A stretch of 64,000 bases of DNA from positions 558,001 to 622,000 of the forward strand of contig CAMBMM010000001.1 in the NCBI GenBank assembly GCA_945868825.1, written 5' to 3'. Source of the stretch: Sphingobacterium thalpophilum (GTDB lineage Bacteria > Bacteroidota > Bacteroidia > Sphingobacteriales > Sphingobacteriaceae). A program made the translations under genes and the position numbers. The number at the start of each line of letters is the position of its first letter. Position 1 is the first letter of the stretch. A model generated the notes under the pieces. The model was not told the DNA's origin. It did not search any database and worked only from the letters and a program-made list of their open reading frames with translations. Below, one piece after another: positions 39,186 through 47,945 of the stretch.

Positions 39186-39695
39186 TTAACGTTTCCGCTG
39201 TCTATTCTCGGCATCGTTAATGGTAGTACTCACCGTTTCAATTAAGGTTTTGGCAGCATCTTTCAGCTTTCCATTTCCGGCATAATCTGCATCAAAATCA
39301 AGTATTTTGCTTTTACGCTGGTATTTAAATTCTAAATAATAATGAGGGGCTGTTTTACCAGTGCGCTCTTCCGGGTTTAGGCGCATATTCTGCGGAAAAT
39401 TCCAAAAACCCAGTTCTACAGCCTTGCGGTGTAAATAAAGTAAATCATCTTTACTTAATTTCACTTGGGTTTTAACCAAAGAATCTTGGTCGTTTAGGTA
39501 TTGGTATGCACCCGTTTTGCTATCGAACCGATTTATTAAACTATCCCCTAGCCCATATTTTAAGCTAATAGACTCCATTTCAGTGAATTTGTAAGGAGCA
39601 TTTTTAATCATAATGCCATAATAATAAAAACAGTAGGCCAAAAAAGGCACTACAATACAAATGGCTAAAAATATTTTTTTCTGTCTGTCTGTCAT
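39186..39695 (-). CDS. Membrane-anchored protein of unknown function
   Basis: A 169-residue protein, starting MTDRQKKIFLAICIVVPFLA, with one N-terminal helix (about 7-27) and a soluble, probably extracytoplasmic domain containing strand and helix segments (HYYLEFKYQRKSKILDFDAD). The frame is open back to 39740, but that start would lie inside the upstream symporter gene; ATG 39695 begins 11 bases after the symporter's stop. No family is recognised. Confidence 0.7.
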   Translation of the reverse strand: MTDRQKKIFLAICIVVPFLAYCFYYYGIMIKNAPYKFTEMESISLKYGLGDSLINRFDSKTGAYQYLNDQDSLVKTQVKLSKDDLLYLHRKAVELGFWNFPQNMRLNPEERTGKTAPHYYLEFKYQRKSKILDFDADYAGNGKLKDAAKTLIETVSTTINDAENRQRKR

Positions 39696-39706
39696 CGGGA
39701 ATATAA

Positions 39707-41089
39707 TTATTCTTTGGGGTCGCCCAATTCGCCTTCCCACTTGCTAATAACGGCCGTAGCAACGCTATTACCCACTACGTTGGTTGCCGAGCGGCCCATA
39801 TCCAACAAGGGGTCTATCCCTATTAATAAAGCCAAACCAGCTTCCGGAATATTAAAGGTGGCAATGGTGCCTGCAATAACAACCAAAGAGGCTCTAGGTA
39901 CACCGGCTATACCTTTACTGGTAAGCATTAATATAAGCAACATTGAGAGCTGCTGCTCGAAACCCAAGTGGATGCCATACGCCTGAGCAATAAACAACGA
40001 AGCAAATGTCATGTACATCATAGAGCCATCGAGGTTAAAAGAATAACCAAGCGGCAAAACGAAACTCACAATTTTATCCTTGCAACCAAAACGCTCTAAC
40101 TGTAGCATGGTTTTAGGGTAGGCTGCTTCGCTACTTGCGGTACTAAATGCCAACAATACTGGCTCTTTTAGTCCACTTACCAAGCTAAAAATGCGTTTTT
40201 TTAGAATTAAGAAGCCAATGAAAATAAGCAATAGCCACAATATGAGTAAACCCGAATAAAATTCACCGATAAAAATGGCATAGGTAGATAAAATACCTAA
40301 ACCTTGTTTGGCAATAATGGCTGTCATGGCGCCAAATACGGCAAATGGCGCAAAATTCATCACATAGCCGGTTACTTTTAATATTACGTGAGCAAAAGCA
40401 TCCATGGCTTTAATCACAATTGCTCCCTTTTCGCCAATAGCGGCAGTAGCCACACCAAAAAATAGAGAGAACACCACAATTTGCAAAATTTCGTTGTTCG
40501 CCATGGCTTCGGCAAAACTTTTTGGGAATACGTGGGCAATAAAATCTTTTAAGGATAATGCGGCTTTTTGAATACCGGTATCAATGCTGGCATCGGGTAA
40601 GGGCAAATTCATGGTTTCGCCGGGGCGAAATACATTCACCAAAATCATTCCTAGGGTAAGAGAGAGCAGGGTGGCGCTCAAAAACCAAAGCATAGTTTTA
40701 CCGCCAATACGTCCTACGGCGTTAATATCGCCTACTTTGGCTACCCCAACTACCAAGGTGGTAAACACCAAAGGAGCAACAATCATTTTTATTAAGCGAA
40801 GAAAAATATCGCTCAAAAGCGTAAAAGGCTCCAGTTTTTTATCTCGAATGGTTTCGTTTTTTTTACGAATAGTCAATTGTGCTTTACGCTCCGTTTTCAT
40901 GGCCAGGTAAGCAACCGAAGTGGTATCGGTTGTTTTAGCCAATTGTACCTCTAAATTGGTTGCCTGTTTATCGGCTTTCGCAATTTGATCGTTATATTGG
41001 CCTATCCAATTTACATTGAGTAAGTAGCCGACTACAATACCAACTACTAAAGCGATGAAAATAAATAAAGTAAGTTTGTTTTTTTGCAT
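39707..41089 (-). CDS. Dicarboxylate/amino acid:cation symporter (DAACS, GltP-like)
   Basis: An inner-membrane carrier for glutamate, aspartate or C4-dicarboxylates. The 460 residues show the family hallmarks: LRLIKMIVAPLVFTTLV, a serine-rich hairpin (AFSTASSEAAYPKTM), LGYSFNLDGSMMYM and the helix near GNSVATAVIS. Unusually, about 58 residues rich in Lys, Gln, Thr and Glu (about 30-88) lie between helix 1 and helix 2. ATG 41089 is preferred; upstream codons to 41167 overlap the divergent gene. Confidence 0.92.
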   Translation of the reverse strand: MQKNKLTLFIFIALVVGIVVGYLLNVNWIGQYNDQIAKADKQATNLEVQLAKTTDTTSVAYLAMKTERKAQLTIRKKNETIRDKKLEPFTLLSDIFLRLIKMIVAPLVFTTLVVGVAKVGDINAVGRIGGKTMLWFLSATLLSLTLGMILVNVFRPGETMNLPLPDASIDTGIQKAALSLKDFIAHVFPKSFAEAMANNEILQIVVFSLFFGVATAAIGEKGAIVIKAMDAFAHVILKVTGYVMNFAPFAVFGAMTAIIAKQGLGILSTYAIFIGEFYSGLLILWLLLIFIGFLILKKRIFSLVSGLKEPVLLAFSTASSEAAYPKTMLQLERFGCKDKIVSFVLPLGYSFNLDGSMMYMTFASLFIAQAYGIHLGFEQQLSMLLILMLTSKGIAGVPRASLVVIAGTIATFNIPEAGLALLIGIDPLLDMGRSATNVVGNSVATAVISKWEGELGDPKE

Positions 41090-41140
41090 ACGTTTTGTGT
41101 GTAAAGCGAACGTAAAACTACAATAATTTAAGTTTAAACC

Positions 41141-41647
41141 ATGCACCTTTTTAGCCTCCAAGAACAAAAAAAAGAACTACAACAACTCTCAAAAACAGAG
41201 TTAGAGGCTATTTGTTTGCGTTTTGCCCGATATAAAAAAGAGAATAAAGAGTTGTTAGAATTTGTGCTTTTTCACCAAGACAATCCACAAGCCTATGCCA
41301 ATGCCTTAAAAACGGACCTTGAAGATGTATTTAAATCGCTTACAGGTGCAAATTATAGCGATGCTAAAAAGCTAAGAAAGATTACAAAAGCACTAAATAA
41401 GCATACAAAATACATGCAAAATCCTAGTCTTGAAGTAGATTTGTGGATCTGGTTTTGCTATACGTATTGCGATTCTATGGCTGCAAAATCTACCGCACAA
41501 GTTATCCGAAATTTCTTCGTAAAAGCAGTGCTTAAGGTAGAGAAAATTCAAAGCAAATTGCATGAAGATTTGGCTTTTGATGTAGCACAAGAATTAGAAA
41601 AAATTAGCCAACTAGCAGTTAAAAGCCTAAATTGGTACGCTGACTAG
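41141..41647 (+). CDS. Helical protein of unknown function
   Basis: A 168-residue protein, highly charged and mostly helical (EQKKELQQLSKTELEAICLR; later DAKKLRKITKALNKHTKYM). It has no signal peptide or membrane segment. I do not recognise it with confidence; a DUF6155-like helical protein is a guess. It diverges from the symporter gene across a 51-base gap and precedes the sigma factor by 43 bases. Confidence 0.65.
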   Translation: MHLFSLQEQKKELQQLSKTELEAICLRFARYKKENKELLEFVLFHQDNPQAYANALKTDLEDVFKSLTGANYSDAKKLRKITKALNKHTKYMQNPSLEVDLWIWFCYTYCDSMAAKSTAQVIRNFFVKAVLKVEKIQSKLHEDLAFDVAQELEKISQLAVKSLNWYAD

Positions 41648-41690
41648 TGTAACAATACCCTCAAATACCGCTCTAAAAAGCATAGTATAC

Positions 41691-42188
41691 ATGGAAAACA
41701 AAGAAGCACTCTTTAAAGAAATTTTTCGGACAAACTCCCGAAAGATTTACCATTTATGCTATGGCTATACCGGCGATGACGATACCGCCAATGATTTAGT
41801 ACAAGAAACCTTCTTGAAAGTGTGGCAAAATCTCGATAAGTTTCGCAACCAGGCCATGATATCTACTTGGATATACCGAATTGCTGTAAACACCTGTTTA
41901 TCTCACCTCCGAGTAGAGAAAAGACAAGCCAAAGAAGAGCTTACCGACAAAATTATTGATGAGAAAGCGGAGGAATTTTCCGAAAAAAACGAACAAGTAG
42001 CCCTACTCTATCGTTGCATTTCTAAATTAGAAGAGAACGAACGTATTATCATCACCTTAGTGCTGGATGAAGTACCTTATGCAGAAATTGCAGAGATTTC
42101 GGGCATATCTGAAGGCAACCTACGCGTTAAAATACACCGAATTAAACAGAAACTAACTGAACTTTATAGTCGATATGAACGAATTTGA
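41691..42188 (+). CDS. ECF-type RNA polymerase sigma factor
   Basis: A 165-residue group 4 sigma factor. Region 2 holds DDDTANDLVQETFLKVWQNL and WIYRIAVNTCLSHLR; region 4 is a helix-turn-helix with DEVPYAEIAEISGISEGNLR and VKIHRIKQKL. It overlaps the next gene by 14 bases (translational coupling), a common arrangement for a sigma factor and its anti-sigma factor. No promoter copy it might recognise was identified. Confidence 0.9.
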   Translation: MENKEALFKEIFRTNSRKIYHLCYGYTGDDDTANDLVQETFLKVWQNLDKFRNQAMISTWIYRIAVNTCLSHLRVEKRQAKEELTDKIIDEKAEEFSEKNEQVALLYRCISKLEENERIIITLVLDEVPYAEIAEISGISEGNLRVKIHRIKQKLTELYSRYERI

Positions 42189-42771
42189 TCTACTAAAAGA
42201 TATCTGGCAAAGCCAACCCGAACGTAAACTAGCTGCAGAAGAAATTCTGAAGCAGGTAAAACGTTCGAAAAACCGCCTAGCAAACAAATTGCTTTTCGAA
42301 GTGTTTGTAATGAGCTTAGCCATTGCTGCCTTAAGCTATGCCTGGTACATGGTGCCCTTTAAAATGTGGACTACGCACCTTTCGCTACTTATTTTTATGG
42401 CTTCGTGTTTATTTGCCTTATTTGCCCAACTATCTGCCTACAGAAGCATTCACAATACCGCTTACCTTATTGGTAAACCTGATACGTATATTAAGTACTT
42501 AAAACAATACCAAAAAGATCGACATCGCTTAAATACGCAAAAATATAAAGTTTATACCCTGTTTTTGGGCATTGGGCTTGTGCTGTTTTTTGTAGAGATT
42601 TTCTTTGTGGCTACCTTTTGGTTTACACTCATTAGCTTTGTGGCATCCTTAATTTGGATTGCCATTTGCTATTTCTGGCTCATGAAAACATACATCAGAA
42701 GAGAAGATGGCTATTTAAACGGTATGATAGCTAGTTTAGAACACCTAGAACGTCAATTTGAACAAGAATAA
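42175..42771 (+). CDS. Four-helix membrane protein, candidate anti-sigma factor
   Basis: A 198-residue protein with a polar N-terminus (MNEFDLLKDIWQSQPERKLA, about 40 residues), then two pairs of hydrophobic helices (about 41-60, 66-86, 123-143, 146-166) and a charged tail. It starts inside the sigma gene. The layout, a short cytoplasmic N-terminal region followed by membrane helices, suits a membrane anti-sigma factor, but I see no classical zinc-binding HxxxCxxC motif, so this is inferred from position. Confidence 0.7.
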   Translation: MNEFDLLKDIWQSQPERKLAAEEILKQVKRSKNRLANKLLFEVFVMSLAIAALSYAWYMVPFKMWTTHLSLLIFMASCLFALFAQLSAYRSIHNTAYLIGKPDTYIKYLKQYQKDRHRLNTQKYKVYTLFLGIGLVLFFVEIFFVATFWFTLISFVASLIWIAICYFWLMKTYIRREDGYLNGMIASLEHLERQFEQE

Positions 42772-42772
42772 G

Positions 42773-43381
42773 CTATTTTTTCTTCGACTCTTCTGTAAGC
42801 TCTGTTAACTGAAAACTATTATTGCGTAAACGATAAGCTAAGGTACGTTTAATGGTTTTTTCTGTTGATGCAGGCTCTTGGTATAGAAAATCTCTACGCA
42901 ATTCCCCTTCTTTTATATAAATAGAGTCTTTGCCCTTAAAACCTGCTTTTGCTTTATCGCTGAAAGCCGGAAAACGAATGGCATTACCAGTACCTGAAGA
43001 ATCAAACTCGTAGATATACAAATCATTAAGGCCTGTGCTCAACAAAACCTGCACGGCCAATTCTGGGTTACCATCGGTATCTAAATCCATATCCCAAACA
43101 TCCAGAGGCTTGCCCACTAAATCGACATTTAAAGCCTCAAATTTTTGATGCGTAGAATCGGAACGCAATATGAGTAAAGCCGAGGTAGAATCTTTCCCTC
43201 TACCCCAAGTGAGCACATCAAAAATAAGTCCTGGTTTTACTTCTAAACTGCGGTGAAACCTAAAAGGAGCAGCTAAAATGGCTTTTTTAGGTGCCAAATT
43301 AAGCGGTTCTTCGCCACCGCAAGCAGCAATTAAAACGGTTCCTAGGAGTAGCAAGCTGATTGAAAAGTGATTTTTAAACAT
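42773..43381 (-). CDS. Lipoprotein of unknown function
   Basis: A 202-residue protein with a lipobox (VLIAACGGEE; the Cys is residue 21) and so a likely outer- or inner-membrane lipoprotein. The mature part has a DMDLDTDGNPEL segment, which resembles the calcium-binding loops of FG-GAP/VCBS-type beta-propeller repeats, and the rest is beta-rich. It follows the GH20 gene by 10 bases and is convergent with the membrane protein gene. Function unknown. Confidence 0.75.
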   Translation of the reverse strand: MFKNHFSISLLLLGTVLIAACGGEEPLNLAPKKAILAAPFRFHRSLEVKPGLIFDVLTWGRGKDSTSALLILRSDSTHQKFEALNVDLVGKPLDVWDMDLDTDGNPELAVQVLLSTGLNDLYIYEFDSSGTGNAIRFPAFSDKAKAGFKGKDSIYIKEGELRRDFLYQEPASTEKTIKRTLAYRLRNNSFQLTELTEESKKK

Positions 43382-43391
43382 CGTATTTAAT

Positions 43392-45686
43392 TTAATGGGT
43401 AAATAAGGCTTGAGGTATTTCCTGGCTCAATCCGCTTGGAAGTTTCATGAGTAATTTCAAGGCCGAACTCCCTCCAGATTGAAAATATTTTACTTGAATT
43501 TTATGGTAACCTTTTTGCAAGCGAATGGCGCCAGTTACCGCGAAAGCAGCATGTTTATCGTCATTGTCCACCACCAATTTATCATCAATCCATAAGCTAG
43601 AGCCATCATCGGAAGTTAAGGTAAATAAATACACGCCATCTTCTGCGGCTTGCAAGTAGCCATTCATCACCAAACCAAAAGTTCGAGCCATGGTTTTGTA
43701 TTTACCTAGAGCGATGATGGGCACTATTGACTCTTCATTCGCTTTTAAGGTATCAATTTCTTTCGTAAAATTTAAAAGCCCGGGCACAAAATAAGCCTGC
43801 AAACCTGGCAATAAACCTGGATTGGTACTAGCGGCCAATGGCAAGGTATTGTCTAGAATAGTGGTAGACACTGCACTCTGCTTACCGCTTGGCGCAATTA
43901 CTCGTGTTTTTAACACACGCTGTCCATCGGGCAAAACCTTTACGGTAAAGGGCTGGGTGTAGTGTTGTGTAGTAGCATCGGGTGTATAGCCGTCTAGCGT
44001 ATAGTAAATTTTGGCACCTTTTACTGGAGCTTGTAGGGTAAATGTAAATTCATCACCAAGTAAGGTGGTATCTTTTATACCAATAGGGCTTGGTACCCGA
44101 TAGTTTATAGTTGTTTTATCCAATTTAGCCAAGTGCTCCGGCACTGCTTGGCTAACAAAATTTGTCCAATTTTTGTTAGCCGGATTTGTCCAAGCAATTT
44201 CTGAAAGGGCGTATAATCTGGGCAATAGCATGTATTCTACTTTTGCAGGATTAGTCATGTACTCGGTCCACATATTGGCTTGTACACCAATAATACGGGC
44301 TTGCTGAGCAGCAGTTAGGCTTGTAGGTGTTGGATTGTAGCCATAAACCTGCTCCAATGGGGTATATCCGCCAATACTTAAGGGTTCTTGGTTGCTTTTC
44401 CCTTGTGCATGATCGAAGTATACATAATCGCCTGGGGTCATAATGGCATTGTGGTTTTGTTTGGCTGCGGCAATACCTCCATCGGTGCCTCTCCAGCTCA
44501 TTACAGTAGCATTGGGAGCTAAACCTCCTTCTAAAATCTCGTCCCAACCAATAATTTGACGGCCTTTGCTGTTTAAATACTTTTCAATACGCTGTATAAA
44601 ATAGCTTTGTAAGTGATGTTCGTCTTTTAGTTTTAAATTTTTGATGCGTTTTTGGCAATAGGGACATACTTTCCAACGTGTTTTTGGCGATTCGTCGCCA
44701 CCAATGTGTATGTATGTACTCGGGAAAAGTGTCATAACTTCATCCAATACATTTTCTAAAAATGTAAACGTTTGATCTTTACCTGCACAATACACATCGT
44801 CAAAAACTCCCCATTTTTCGGCAGCGGTAAATGGTCCAGGATTATCTCCACAAGCCAATTCCGGATAGGCAGCAAGTGCCGCTAAAGAGTGACCCGGCAT
44901 TTCAATTTCAGGAATAATGGTAATAAAACGTTGCTGGGCATAGGCTACAACCTCTTTTATTTCCTCATGTGTATAAAAACCCCCATACGGTGTTTGATCG
45001 AAAAGTTGCGGCATACGATCGTGGTAATTGCCCACCAAGGTTTGGGCTCTGTAGGCTCCAACCTGCGTAAGTTTTGGATATTTTTTTATCTCGATACGCC
45101 AGCCTTGATCTTCGGTTAAGTGCCAATGAAAGGTATTTAATTTATAGGTGGCTAATAAATCAATATATTCTTTGATAAAAGATATGGGAAAGAAATGTCG
45201 CCCTACATCTAAATGCATACCCCGATAGCTGTAACGAGGCCAATCTTCAATATCAAGTCCATTTAACAGAATTCGATCTGATTTTTCTGGGAATAACTGC
45301 AGCAAGGTTTCTGCTGCATAAAACAAACCCGCTCCCATACCTTTCAACTCAACTTGCTTAGCGTGAATGTGTAAGGTATACGATTCGGGTTTATAGTTCG
45401 TGTCGGTATTTTCTAGCAAGGTAATTCGTTTGCCTTCGGCCTTAGTCACTAGGTTTAATGTAAAGCCATAGGTACCCGAAATATAGCTTTGCAGCATTTT
45501 GGCGATCGGCAAATTCTCCGGTGTACCATATTCAATACTAGTTTGGGAATCTAGTACAAACTGCTGCGTGGTGTATGTAATTTTTTGTGGTGCCGGAATA
45601 AGCACAGCGCTTTGATTAGCATTTTGGGCTAACGCGGGCAGCGTGAAGCAGGCAAAACAAAGTACACATAATTTAAATTTGGTCAT
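43392..45686 (-). CDS. Beta-N-acetylhexosaminidase (GH20) with PA14 domain
   Basis: A secreted glycosidase removing terminal GlcNAc or GalNAc from glycans or chitin fragments. The 764 residues have a signal peptide (MTKFKLCVLCFACFTLPALA), a GH20b domain (about 25-145), the catalytic barrel with the Asp-Glu pair in IHIGGDESPKTRW, a chitobiase C-terminal-type domain (YYTLDGYTPDATTQHY) and a PA14 domain (from about 620, YLFTLTSDDGSSLWIDD). I prefer ATG 45686, after which the signal peptide is clean. A TAnnTTTG box lies 18 bases upstream. Confidence 0.94.
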   Translation of the reverse strand: MTKFKLCVLCFACFTLPALAQNANQSAVLIPAPQKITYTTQQFVLDSQTSIEYGTPENLPIAKMLQSYISGTYGFTLNLVTKAEGKRITLLENTDTNYKPESYTLHIHAKQVELKGMGAGLFYAAETLLQLFPEKSDRILLNGLDIEDWPRYSYRGMHLDVGRHFFPISFIKEYIDLLATYKLNTFHWHLTEDQGWRIEIKKYPKLTQVGAYRAQTLVGNYHDRMPQLFDQTPYGGFYTHEEIKEVVAYAQQRFITIIPEIEMPGHSLAALAAYPELACGDNPGPFTAAEKWGVFDDVYCAGKDQTFTFLENVLDEVMTLFPSTYIHIGGDESPKTRWKVCPYCQKRIKNLKLKDEHHLQSYFIQRIEKYLNSKGRQIIGWDEILEGGLAPNATVMSWRGTDGGIAAAKQNHNAIMTPGDYVYFDHAQGKSNQEPLSIGGYTPLEQVYGYNPTPTSLTAAQQARIIGVQANMWTEYMTNPAKVEYMLLPRLYALSEIAWTNPANKNWTNFVSQAVPEHLAKLDKTTINYRVPSPIGIKDTTLLGDEFTFTLQAPVKGAKIYYTLDGYTPDATTQHYTQPFTVKVLPDGQRVLKTRVIAPSGKQSAVSTTILDNTLPLAASTNPGLLPGLQAYFVPGLLNFTKEIDTLKANEESIVPIIALGKYKTMARTFGLVMNGYLQAAEDGVYLFTLTSDDGSSLWIDDKLVVDNDDKHAAFAVTGAIRLQKGYHKIQVKYFQSGGSSALKLLMKLPSGLSQEIPQALFTH

Positions 45687-45704
45687 ACAATTAGCTTTAT
45701 ATAC

Positions 45705-45712
45705 CAAATCTA
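45705..45712 (-). promoter_or_regulatory. -7 box of the GH20 gene
   Basis: TAGATTTG on the minus strand, exact match, 18 bases before the ATG and just after the trxB stop. Confidence 0.6.
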
Positions 45713-45729
45713 AAAAAAAGAATGATTTT

Positions 45730-46677
45730 TTAAGCGTGTTCTTTTGCGGCTAAATAACGTTCGGCTTCTAATGCAGCCATGCAACCACTACCTGCAGCAG
45801 TAACGGCTTGGCGCCACATGGTGTCTTGCACATCGCCACAAGCAAATACACCTTCGATATTGGTTTGGGTGCTATCTGGCTTGGTAATGAGGTAACCGGT
45901 GGCATCCATATCTAATACACCTTTAAACAATTCGGTGTTGGGGTGATGTCCGATAGCTACAAAGAAACCGGTAATAGCTAAGGTTTGTTCGGTTTGATCT
46001 TGGTTGTTTTTAACACGAACCCCTGTTACATTTTGGCCATTGCCCACAATTTCTTGCGTTTCGGTATGGTAGAGTACGGTAATATTGGGGGTATTTAATA
46101 CCCTATTTATCATGGCTTTAGATGCTTTAAACTCTCCTTTTCGCACAATCATGTGTACGTGTTTGCACAATTTGGCTAAATAAGTGGCTTCTTCGCAGGC
46201 GGTATCTCCAGCACCTACAATGGCTACATCTTGGCCTTTAAAAAAGAAACCGTCACATACGGCACAGGCCGATACACCAAAGCCATTGTATTTTTGTTCG
46301 CTCTCTAAACCTAGCCATTTTGCTGAGGCGCCAGTAGCAATAATTACGGTATCGGCTGTAATGGTTTTTATCTCATCAATAACTACTTGGTGTGGAGTTT
46401 TAGAGAAATCAACTTTAGTAGCATAACCAAAGCGGATATCGGTACCAAACCGAGCAGCTTGTTCGCGGAAATCTTCCATCATCTGTGGTCCCATTACGCC
46501 TTTCGGGTAGCCCGGAAAATTTTCCACATCGGTAGTTTGGGTTAACTGACCTCCGGGTACAATACCCGTATAGACCATAGGTTTTAAATCTGCTCTAGCG
46601 GCATAAATAGCAGCGGTATATCCGGCTGGGCCCGATCCGATAATAAGACAATGTACGTGTTCGATTTCTGTTGACAT
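45730..46677 (-). CDS. trxB: Thioredoxin reductase
   Basis: An FAD enzyme passing electrons from NADPH to thioredoxin. The 315 residues carry the FAD motif IIGSGPAGYTAAIYAARA, the redox pair in CAVCDG, the NADPH motif VAIVGAGDTACEEATYLA and the closing FACGDVQD. I place the start at ATG 46677; 7 further codons upstream would sit between the promoter box and this ATG. A canonical promoter precedes it. It may support the arsenate reductase seen here (inference). Confidence 0.96.
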   Translation of the reverse strand: MSTEIEHVHCLIIGSGPAGYTAAIYAARADLKPMVYTGIVPGGQLTQTTDVENFPGYPKGVMGPQMMEDFREQAARFGTDIRFGYATKVDFSKTPHQVVIDEIKTITADTVIIATGASAKWLGLESEQKYNGFGVSACAVCDGFFFKGQDVAIVGAGDTACEEATYLAKLCKHVHMIVRKGEFKASKAMINRVLNTPNITVLYHTETQEIVGNGQNVTGVRVKNNQDQTEQTLAITGFFVAIGHHPNTELFKGVLDMDATGYLITKPDSTQTNIEGVFACGDVQDTMWRQAVTAAGSGCMAALEAERYLAAKEHA

Positions 46678-46695
46678 ATTGAATGGAATGAGCTT

Positions 46696-46726
46696 CAAAT
46701 TTAGCAGTTTAAAAAGGCATAGACAA
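46696..46726 (-). promoter_or_regulatory. Promoter of trxB
   Basis: The minus strand reads TTG (46724-46726), 20 bases, then TAAATTTG (46696-46703), an exact -33/-7 pair 18 bases before the ATG. Confidence 0.8.
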
Positions 46727-46797
46727 GCCTTGAGGAAATTAATAGCTGATGAAATTCGGTTTTTCTAAATTTTACCTTTAGAAATGCAAAAGCTACT

Positions 46798-46805
46798 TAT
46801 ATTTG
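46798..46805 (+). promoter_or_regulatory. -7 box of tRNA-Leu(GAG)
   Basis: TATATTTG, exact consensus, 9 bases before the tRNA. No clear TTG at -33. Confidence 0.7.
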
Positions 46806-46814
46806 CGCTATAAT

Positions 46815-46898
46815 GCTCGGGTGGCGAAATTGGTAGACGCACCACCTTGAGGGGGTGGCGTTCGAATGGACGTACGAGTTCGAATCTCGTTCCGAGCA
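46815..46898 (+). tRNA. tRNA-Leu (anticodon GAG)
   Basis: An 84-nt class II tRNA. The anticodon stem CCACC/GGTGG encloses TTGAGGG, giving GAG (Leu). Acceptor stem GCTCGGG/TCCGAGC with a G7-U66 wobble; discriminator A; no encoded CCA. Its 3' end lies 5 bases from the 3' end of the convergent hydrolase gene. Confidence 0.95.
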
Positions 46899-46903
46899 CT
46901 TTT

Positions 46904-47668
46904 TTAACCAAGATTTATACACAGCCCATCGTAAGCCAGTTCCACTCCGGCGGGTACGATTTCAGAAATTTTTTGATGCGTGCCTAAACGGTGGCTAATG
47001 TGTGTGAAATAGGTTTTTTCGGCGCCAATTTCCTGAGCAAAAGCCACTGCTTCTTCTAATGTGAAATGCGAAATGTGTTTTTCTTGCTGCAGGGCATTAA
47101 TAACCAATACTTTGCTGCCTTTAATTTTTGCCTTTTCTACATCAGAAACGGTTTTCGCATCGGTAATGTAGGTAAAATCGGCTATACGGAAGCCTAAAAC
47201 GGGTAATTGAAAGTGCATCACCTCTATAGGAATAAACGGAACACCAGCCACTTCGAAGGGGTGATGACCTATTTCAACTAAATCTAACTGAGGAATTCCC
47301 GGATATTTATGATTGGCAAAAATGTAGGAAAATTCTTTTTTCAGCGCATCTTGTACCCGTTTATGGGCATACACATTAATGGCTTCGCCCTGCTTATAAT
47401 TAAAGGCCCTAATATCATCTAAGCCTGCAGTATGGTCTTTGTGTTCGTGGGTAAATACTAGTGCATCTAAGTGCATTACACCGGCTCTAAGCATCTGATA
47501 GCGAAAATCGGGGCCAGAATCGATGACAATATTTTTATCGTCAACCTGTAAGAGTATAGAAGAACGTAAGCGATTATCGCGGGTATCGGCCGAGGTGCAT
47601 ACCGCACAGCTACACGCAATTACGGGTATGCCTTGCGAAGTGCCGCTGCCTAAAAAAGTAACTTTCAC
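46904..47668 (-). CDS. MBL-fold metallo-hydrolase (PhnP-like)
   Basis: A 254-residue metallo-beta-lactamase-fold protein. The signature THEHKDHTAGLDD supplies the metal-binding His and Asp residues, and more ligands are in VIDSGPDFR, EVMHFQLP, DFTYITDAK and the late FTHISHRLG. An N-terminal CSCAVC region resembles the Cys-rich zinc site of PhnP-type phosphodiesterases. The substrate is unknown; phosphodiester cleavage is likely. It overlaps the upstream small gene by 4 bases. Confidence 0.85.
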   Translation of the reverse strand: MKVTFLGSGTSQGIPVIACSCAVCTSADTRDNRLRSSILLQVDDKNIVIDSGPDFRYQMLRAGVMHLDALVFTHEHKDHTAGLDDIRAFNYKQGEAINVYAHKRVQDALKKEFSYIFANHKYPGIPQLDLVEIGHHPFEVAGVPFIPIEVMHFQLPVLGFRIADFTYITDAKTVSDVEKAKIKGSKVLVINALQQEKHISHFTLEEAVAFAQEIGAEKTYFTHISHRLGTHQKISEIVPAGVELAYDGLCINLG

Positions 47669-47940
47669 AGCTTTAGGGTAGTTTGTTTTAATTGATTGAG
47701 CAATTGTTTTTGCTTTTCGTCTAAAAACTGATCTTGCACTTCTAGGGTTGCTATTAAATCGGCTAAACCCTGAATTTTACTCTCTAGGTTAGCGAATTTA
47801 TTCACCACTACTACCTTACTATTTTCGAGTACGCAAGCGCCAGTTTTAAAATTTCCTTTTTCGTAACGTACCCGATAGTCGAGAGCTTTTAAAAGAAGTT
47901 CTAACTTATCAAGCGTATGGGTAGTTATTGATAAGTTCAT
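47665..47940 (-). CDS. Small coiled-coil protein of unknown function
   Basis: A 91-residue protein with a beta-strand-rich start (SITTHTLDKLELLLKALDYR; then an alternating segment around VRYEKGNFKTGACVLENSKV) and a helical end rich in Gln, Lys and Leu. No known family. It lies in a run: its stop overlaps the next gene by 4 bases (ATGA-type coupling), and the lolA-like gene ends 6 bases upstream. No membrane segment. Confidence 0.7.
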   Translation of the reverse strand: MNLSITTHTLDKLELLLKALDYRVRYEKGNFKTGACVLENSKVVVVNKFANLESKIQGLADLIATLEVQDQFLDEKQKQLLNQLKQTTLKL

Positions 47941-47945
47941 GAGGA

